A stretch of DNA of 10,311 nucleotides from an uncultured Porphyromonadaceae bacterium (lineage in GTDB: Bacteria > Bacteroidota > Bacteroidia > Bacteroidales > Muribaculaceae), in assembly GCA_947166165.1 (NCBI GenBank), contig CAMVDK010000102.1, positions 1-10,311 of the forward strand, in the 5' to 3' direction. Each line of letters begins with the position of its first letter. Positions within the stretch are counted from its first letter, which is position 1. The position numbers and the translations under genes were made by a program. The notes below the pieces were generated by a model. It saw nothing but the letters and a program-made list of their open reading frames with translations, did no database searches and was not told the origin of the DNA. This document shows, one piece after another, positions 6,550 to 10,311 of the stretch.

Positions 6550-8838
6550 TCAGAAGCTGAGGGCGAGGTGCGCCAGCAGGTTGGTGCCGGCCATGGGATA
6601 GAAGCGCGGGTCGCTCACCAGCGTGTAGCTGCCACTCGTGTCGCCGGCCTTATAGAGAGCCGCCGTCTGCGAGTAGCCGTTGTTCTCGTAGCGCTTGTTG
6701 AAGATGTTGTAGATGCTCACGCCCACCGACACGCGCTTCAGTCGCGGCAGGGTGAAGGAGTAGCCCAGGTGCAGGTGGCTCACGAAGTAGGGGTCGAGCG
6801 AGTCGTCCTTGCGCTCGAAGTTGTCGAGATACTGGCGGCTGACGTACTGGCTCTGCAGCTGCACGGTGAATCCCCGGTGTTCGAAGGCGATCACGCTGCC
6901 CACGATTGCCGACGGCGAGAAGGCGATGGTGGTGTTGCCGCACTCGATGGTGGCCTGGCTCCGGAGGTCGGCCCAGGTGTCGGCGTCGTAGTTGCTCACG
7001 TAGCCCACATAGTTCTTGATTCGGTTGCGGCTCAGGGTGGCGTTCACGTCCCATCGGAGCCAGTCGGTGATGCGGCATCCGGCCTGCAGCTCGAGGCCCA
7101 TGCGGTAGCTGTCGGGCACGTTCTCGGCCATGAGCTCGCCTATCTCGTTGAGCTTGCCGTTGAGCACGAGCTGGTCCTTATACTTCATATAGTAGGCGTT
7201 CACGCTGGCGCTCCAGCGTCCGCTGGCGAAGGCATAGCCCAGTTCCCAGTCGATGAGCCGCTCGGAGCGGGGATGCACCAGCAGCGGGCCGTCGTTGTAG
7301 TTGTTGCGGGTAGGCTCTTTGTGGGCCACTCCCATCGAGGCATACACGCGGTGGCTGGGATCGACCTGCCAGTTGAGGCCTAGCTTGGGGTTGAAGAAGT
7401 TGAACGTCTCGTCGACGTCGAGCAGCTGCATGCGCTCGGGGCTGGCTGTCCAGTCCCACTTGTCGTTCACGCCCTTGATGGTGTAGACAATGTGGCGCAG
7501 CTGGAGGTCGGCATAAGCGCTCAGCCCGCGCCAGATGCTGTAGTTGCCCTTGAGGTAGATATTGAAGTCGGTCTTGCGCCCCTTGTTGCGATAGTACTCG
7601 TGGCTGGGGTCGAGGTCGCCCACGTAGTTCTCCACCCAGAGCACGCGGCCGTAGTGGTTGTTGATGTAGCGGTTGGCGCCACCGCCCAGGGTGGCCGAGA
7701 GCCGCTCGCCGGTGTAGTGGAGCGAGAACACGGCACCGCCGAATCCGCTGTCGAGCACCTTGCGGCGCACGAGGCTCGACTTCTTGACCGTCTGGGTGCT
7801 CACGGTGCCGTCGTTGGCCGTGACGGCGGTGGTGAACGGTGTGAGCCCGTACTCGGTGAGCGTGCGGGCGTTCTTGTACTCCTGATAGTAGCCGTAGCCG
7901 TCGGTGTAGTGCAGCCCCACGTTGAGGCGCCACATGGGCGAGAAGATGTGCTCGCACAGGGCCTGGTAGTTCATCTGGCGGTAGATGTCCTTTTGGTCGT
8001 CGTAAAATCCCACCACCTTGCCGCCGCGCTTGATTTCGCCGTTGGGGTTGTAGGTGCGGTCGGTGGAGAGCATGTCGCGGCTGATGCCGTCCCAAGCGTG
8101 ATAGGTCTCCTCACGTCCGCCAAAGGCGATGAGGCGCACGCTGGTCGAGCCGGCAAACCACCCGCCCTGCACGAAGAAGCTCTTCAAGTCGCTGGTGGCG
8201 CGGTCGCGGTAGCCGTTGCTGCCGATGTTGGACAGTCGTGCCTCGAGTGCCCAGCGGTCCTTGAGCAGGCCGGAGCCCACGCTGACGGTCTCCTTGTGGG
8301 TGGTGAACGAGCCATAGCTGCCGCTGAACTCGGCAAACGGTGTGGCCGAGAAGCGCTGCGTGCGCAAGTTGATGCTTGCGCCGAAGGCCCCGGCACCGTT
8401 GGTACTCGTGCCCACACCGCGCTGCACCTGCACATCGGCGAGCGACGAGGCCAGGTCGGGCGTGTTGACCCAGAACACGCTGTGGCTCTCGGCGTCGTTC
8501 ATCGGGATGTCGTTGGCGGTGATGTTGATGCGCGTGGCGTCGGTGCCGCGCACACGGATGCTGGTGTAGCCCACTCCGGCCCCGGCGTCGCTGGTGGTGA
8601 GCACGCCTGGAGTGGTGGCGAGCAGGAAGGGCAGGTCCTGGCCGAAGTTGACCGCCGCAATCTGCTTCTTTGTGAGGTTGGTGAACGCGATGGGGGTGTT
8701 GCCCTCGGCGCGCGTGCCGAGCACTTCCACATCATTCAAGACCACGGTCTTCGCCGTGTCGGTGGCCACGGTCTGCGCCGTGGCTGCGATGCCGGCTCCC
8801 AGCAGGGCGGCCGACATCAAGATTCTTAAATTCTTCAT
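6550..8838 (-). CDS. TonB-dependent outer-membrane receptor, predicted thiamine uptake
   Basis: A 762-residue outer-membrane receptor. Residues 1-21 form a signal peptide, followed by a TonB-box-like stretch (KTVVLNDVEV, 30-39). The plug domain covers about 47-160, with SIRVRGTDATRINITANDIPMND (93-115) and DVQVQRGVGTSTNGAGAFGASINL (135-158). The rest is a 22-strand-type barrel ending in an aromatic residue (LLAHLALSF). The SusC-type N-terminal carboxypeptidase-like domain is absent and no SusD gene is adjacent, so it resembles BtuB/FecA-type receptors and not glycan porins. A TPP riboswitch ends 12 bp before the ATG, which argues that the substrate is thiamine or a phosphate ester, as for the riboswitch-controlled thiamine receptors of Bacteroides. 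The start at 8838 (or the adjacent ATG at 8841) is chosen because it opens the signal peptide. The Lnb-family gene follows after 2 bp. Confidence 0.93.
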   Translation of the reverse strand: MKNLRILMSAALLGAGIAATAQTVATDTAKTVVLNDVEVLGTRAEGNTPIAFTNLTKKQIAAVNFGQDLPFLLATTPGVLTTSDAGAGVGYTSIRVRGTDATRINITANDIPMNDAESHSVFWVNTPDLASSLADVQVQRGVGTSTNGAGAFGASINLRTQRFSATPFAEFSGSYGSFTTHKETVSVGSGLLKDRWALEARLSNIGSNGYRDRATSDLKSFFVQGGWFAGSTSVRLIAFGGREETYHAWDGISRDMLSTDRTYNPNGEIKRGGKVVGFYDDQKDIYRQMNYQALCEHIFSPMWRLNVGLHYTDGYGYYQEYKNARTLTEYGLTPFTTAVTANDGTVSTQTVKKSSLVRRKVLDSGFGGAVFSLHYTGERLSATLGGGANRYINNHYGRVLWVENYVGDLDPSHEYYRNKGRKTDFNIYLKGNYSIWRGLSAYADLQLRHIVYTIKGVNDKWDWTASPERMQLLDVDETFNFFNPKLGLNWQVDPSHRVYASMGVAHKEPTRNNYNDGPLLVHPRSERLIDWELGYAFASGRWSASVNAYYMKYKDQLVLNGKLNEIGELMAENVPDSYRMGLELQAGCRITDWLRWDVNATLSRNRIKNYVGYVSNYDADTWADLRSQATIECGNTTIAFSPSAIVGSVIAFEHRGFTVQLQSQYVSRQYLDNFERKDDSLDPYFVSHLHLGYSFTLPRLKRVSVGVSIYNIFNKRYENNGYSQTAALYKAGDTSGSYTLVSDPRFYPMAGTNLLAHLALSF

Positions 8839-8850
8839 CATTGTTAAATA

Positions 8851-8937
8851 AGTTTTGTTCTCTACGCCGGTATTGTCCGGATCAGATTCCATGGGTATGA
8901 TCTCAGCCACCCAGAATTGGGGTGGCACCCCCAAACT
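8851..8937 (-). promoter_or_regulatory. TPP (thiamine pyrophosphate) riboswitch, THI element
   Basis: The minus-strand leader of the TonB receptor shows the full THI-box pattern. It has the GGGGGTGCC 5' block, P3 arms CCACCC/GGGTGG around CAATTCT, the invariant GGCTGAGATCATACCC segment (P2 closes GGGT with ACCC), and AATCTGATCCGGACAATACC with a CCGG/CCGG P5 helix, ending GGCGTAGAGAACA. Flanking AGTTTG and CAAAACT form P1. The aptamer binds TPP and turns genes off when thiamine is plentiful. Only 12 nt separate P1 from the ATG at 8838, leaving no room for a separate terminator hairpin. Control is therefore probably by blocking translation initiation (inference). Confidence 0.95.
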
Positions 8938-8952
8938 CATTGAATCAGGGTG

Positions 8953-8984
8953 CAAAGGTATACAATTTTGTTCGAATCGGCAAA
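8953..8984 (-). promoter_or_regulatory. Promoter of the TPP-riboswitch operon (-33 TTTG, -7 TACCTTTG)
   Basis: On the minus strand TTTG (8984-8981) is followed after 20 bp by TACCTTTG (8960-8953), a near-perfect Bacteroidota promoter. The predicted start near 8946 gives a leader of about 110 nt that begins just before the riboswitch P1 helix. The -33 box lies 2 bp beyond the T-tract of the upstream gene's terminator. Confidence 0.8.
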
Positions 8985-8986
8985 TG

Positions 8987-9026
8987 AAAAGCCTCTGAGG
9001 CTCCCAAACCGGGTGTCTCAGAGGCT
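8987..9026 (-). terminator. Intrinsic terminator of the Omp28-like dockerin gene
   Basis: On the minus strand AGCCTCTGAG (9026-9017) pairs perfectly with CTCAGAGGCT (8999-8990), with further CCC/GGG pairing inside the loop, followed by TTTTC. It starts 24 bp after the stop at 9051 and insulates the TPP-riboswitch operon from read-through. A further CTCAGAGG copy (9027-9034) flanks the stem and could pair in place of one arm. Confidence 0.85.
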
Positions 9027-9050
9027 CTCAGAGGATTGAATGCTGACTGA

Positions 9051-10311
9051 TTACTTGTTAAGCATGATGTTGATGATTGCGTTCACATCGTCGATGTCGA
9101 TGTTGCCGTCGCCGGTGATGTCGGCGGCGCCGGTGCGCTCGATGTTGTCGAGCATCATGTTGAGCATGATGTTCAGATCATCGACATCGACATTTCCGTC
9201 GCCGTTGAGGTCGCCCAGCACTGCGGCTTTGATAAAGTCGTTGAGGGCCACCATCTCGGTGTTGATTACCTCCTTGTTCACGCCCGAGCCCTTGCGGTGG
9301 ACGAAGGCGATGACGCGCATCTTGTCGATGTTCCAAGCGCTGTTGAGCGTGGTGGTGAAGGAGTTGGTGTAGGTGCCGTCGCCGTTCCAGCTGATGGTGT
9401 TGCCCAGCGTGGTGCCGAGCACATCACGCATCACGTGGTTGTGGACGAAATTGTTGTTCCACACGCCGTTGCTGTACTGGCGTGCCACCAGGCTGTCCTC
9501 AACCAGATAGACGGTCAAGGCCACCTGCGTGCCGAAGATGGTGGTGAAGTCGTCGGTGGCGTTGCCGCTCACGGTGAGCTTGAGCTCACGGGTTTCCTGG
9601 TCGAGCGTGCCGTTGATGTCGACGCTGGCCAGCGACGGAGTGGGATTGGCATCGATGGCGGCCTCGCTGAGATAGGCAGCTGCGCCAGCGGCATCGTAGT
9701 AGCCCAGTCCGGTGACCACCGAGCCAGAACCTTCGAAGTCGTAGCGGTTGAAGGCTCCCGAGGGGAAGCTGTTGGCACCCAGATAATTCATGATCGAGTT
9801 GCACTTGGTGCTGTTGAACGGGTCGGTGGCGTTGAGGTTGCCGTGAATCGACACCCAAGCGATGTCGTCGCGCATATTGTCGAGCGCCTCGAGCACGGCA
9901 TCGCCGAGGTAGCAGTAGGTGCAGGTGTTGGAGGTGAAGTGCTCCACGAGCTGCTTCTGGCGCGGCAGCGATGCGCCATAGGCGGTGAACTGGGCCGAGA
10001 CCTCGTTGCCGTCGACGGCCTCGCCGGCCACCTCGACCACCTTGGCGGTCAGGGTGTGAGCGCCCGACATCACGTTGTCGAGACTCACCGGCACCGATGC
10101 CGTGACCACAGCCTGACCGACGCCCTGAACGGGAGAGTCGATGGTGGCGACAGCCTCGCCGTCGATTTTCATTTCAATCTTGTAGCTGTCGAGCGGCTTG
10201 GTGCTCACGTTGCTCATCGACACACTGACGGGAAGACCGCCATCGATTTGAGCGAAGCGGGGGCAAGCCACGCCGGTGATCGAGAAGTTGTAGGTCGAGA
10301 AATCGCCTTCG
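9051..10311 (-). CDS. Omp28/thioredoxin-like exported protein with dockerin-like tail (5' end beyond window)
   Basis: The visible 419 residues are the C-terminal part; the frame stays open to position 10311, so the start and any signal peptide lie outside. A beta-rich region (visible residues 1-112, with VSVSMSNVSTKPLDSYKIEM) resembles an Ig-like or cleaved-adhesin-type domain. A thioredoxin-like domain of the Omp28 type follows: KQLVEHFTSNTCTYC (about 119-133), whose C130 and C133 form a CTYC redox motif, then AWVSIHGNLNATDPF and NSFPSGAFNRYDF. A second beta-rich part covers about 195-360. The last 54 residues are two dockerin-like repeats with DLNGDGNVDVDD and DITGDGNIDIDD loops, closely similar in layout to the tail of the 3848-5233 product. 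The protein is probably surface or periplasmic; the function is unknown, and redox activity is inferred only from the CxxC. A strong terminator follows. Confidence 0.86.
   Translation of the reverse strand, partial: EGDFSTYNFSITGVACPRFAQIDGGLPVSVSMSNVSTKPLDSYKIEMKIDGEAVATIDSPVQGVGQAVVTASVPVSLDNVMSGAHTLTAKVVEVAGEAVDGNEVSAQFTAYGASLPRQKQLVEHFTSNTCTYCYLGDAVLEALDNMRDDIAWVSIHGNLNATDPFNSTKCNSIMNYLGANSFPSGAFNRYDFEGSGSVVTGLGYYDAAGAAAYLSEAAIDANPTPSLASVDINGTLDQETRELKLTVSGNATDDFTTIFGTQVALTVYLVEDSLVARQYSNGVWNNNFVHNHVMRDVLGTTLGNTISWNGDGTYTNSFTTTLNSAWNIDKMRVIAFVHRKGSGVNKEVINTEMVALNDFIKAAVLGDLNGDGNVDVDDLNIMLNMMLDNIERTGAADITGDGNIDIDDVNAIINIMLNK

Noticed and set aside
7492..8829. A long plus-strand open frame opposite the TonB receptor
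   Set aside because: Same reasoning: the minus strand has plug and barrel motifs, while this frame has antisense-type composition and no start context.
6550..8838. SusC-type glycan receptor or cobalamin receptor (BtuB)
   Set aside because: There is no SusC N-terminal domain and no SusD neighbour, and the leader is a TPP aptamer with no cobalamin-riboswitch features.
1..10311. CRISPR arrays, tRNA or rRNA genes, insertion sequences, phage genes
   Set aside because: I found no regularly spaced repeats, cloverleaf-like segments with CCA ends, transposase with terminal repeats, or phage structural genes. The nuclease-family gene has no flanking inverted repeats that I could see.

Overview
The window looks like the chromosome of a gut-type member of the Bacteroidales (Bacteroidota). 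The evidence is promoters of the TAnnTTTG class, start codons without Shine-Dalgarno sequences but with A-rich leaders, a DUF4105/Lnb-type membrane protein, an Omp28-like thioredoxin-fold protein, and exported proteins that end in short dockerin-like tails. High GC and the tail style suggest Muribaculaceae or a Prevotella relative; that placement is inference.

Layout. Positions 1-565 (minus) hold the N-terminal part of valyl-tRNA synthetase, running off the left edge. Just upstream on the same strand, 591-1442 is a PD-(D/E)XK nuclease-family (Rpn/PDDEXK_2-like) gene in visibly AT-richer DNA. Next, 1615-3138 (minus) is an exported GHL10/DigH-type glycoside hydrolase with a C-terminal FN3 domain. 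It is divergent from ridA (3359-3739, plus), and both have recognisable promoters in the 220-bp gap. A 14-bp inverted repeat follows ridA, then an exported protein of unknown function with a dockerin-like C-terminus (3848-5233, plus). A strong hairpin separates this from a convergent minus-strand operon.

The most informative part is 5318-8984 (minus). A good promoter is followed by a complete TPP (thiamine pyrophosphate) riboswitch aptamer, then a TonB-dependent outer-membrane receptor, and 2 bp later a DUF4105 protein of the Lnb lipoprotein N-acyltransferase family. The riboswitch assigns the receptor to thiamine (or thiamine phosphate) uptake. It also appears to place the Lnb-family gene under thiamine control, which is unexpected.

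Behind a strong intrinsic terminator, 9051-10311 (minus, running off the right edge) encodes an exported Omp28/thioredoxin-like protein with a CTYC motif and the same type of dockerin-like tail as the 3848-5233 product. I saw no tRNA, rRNA, CRISPR array, insertion sequence or prophage gene. No gene-free stretch exceeds 300 bases.
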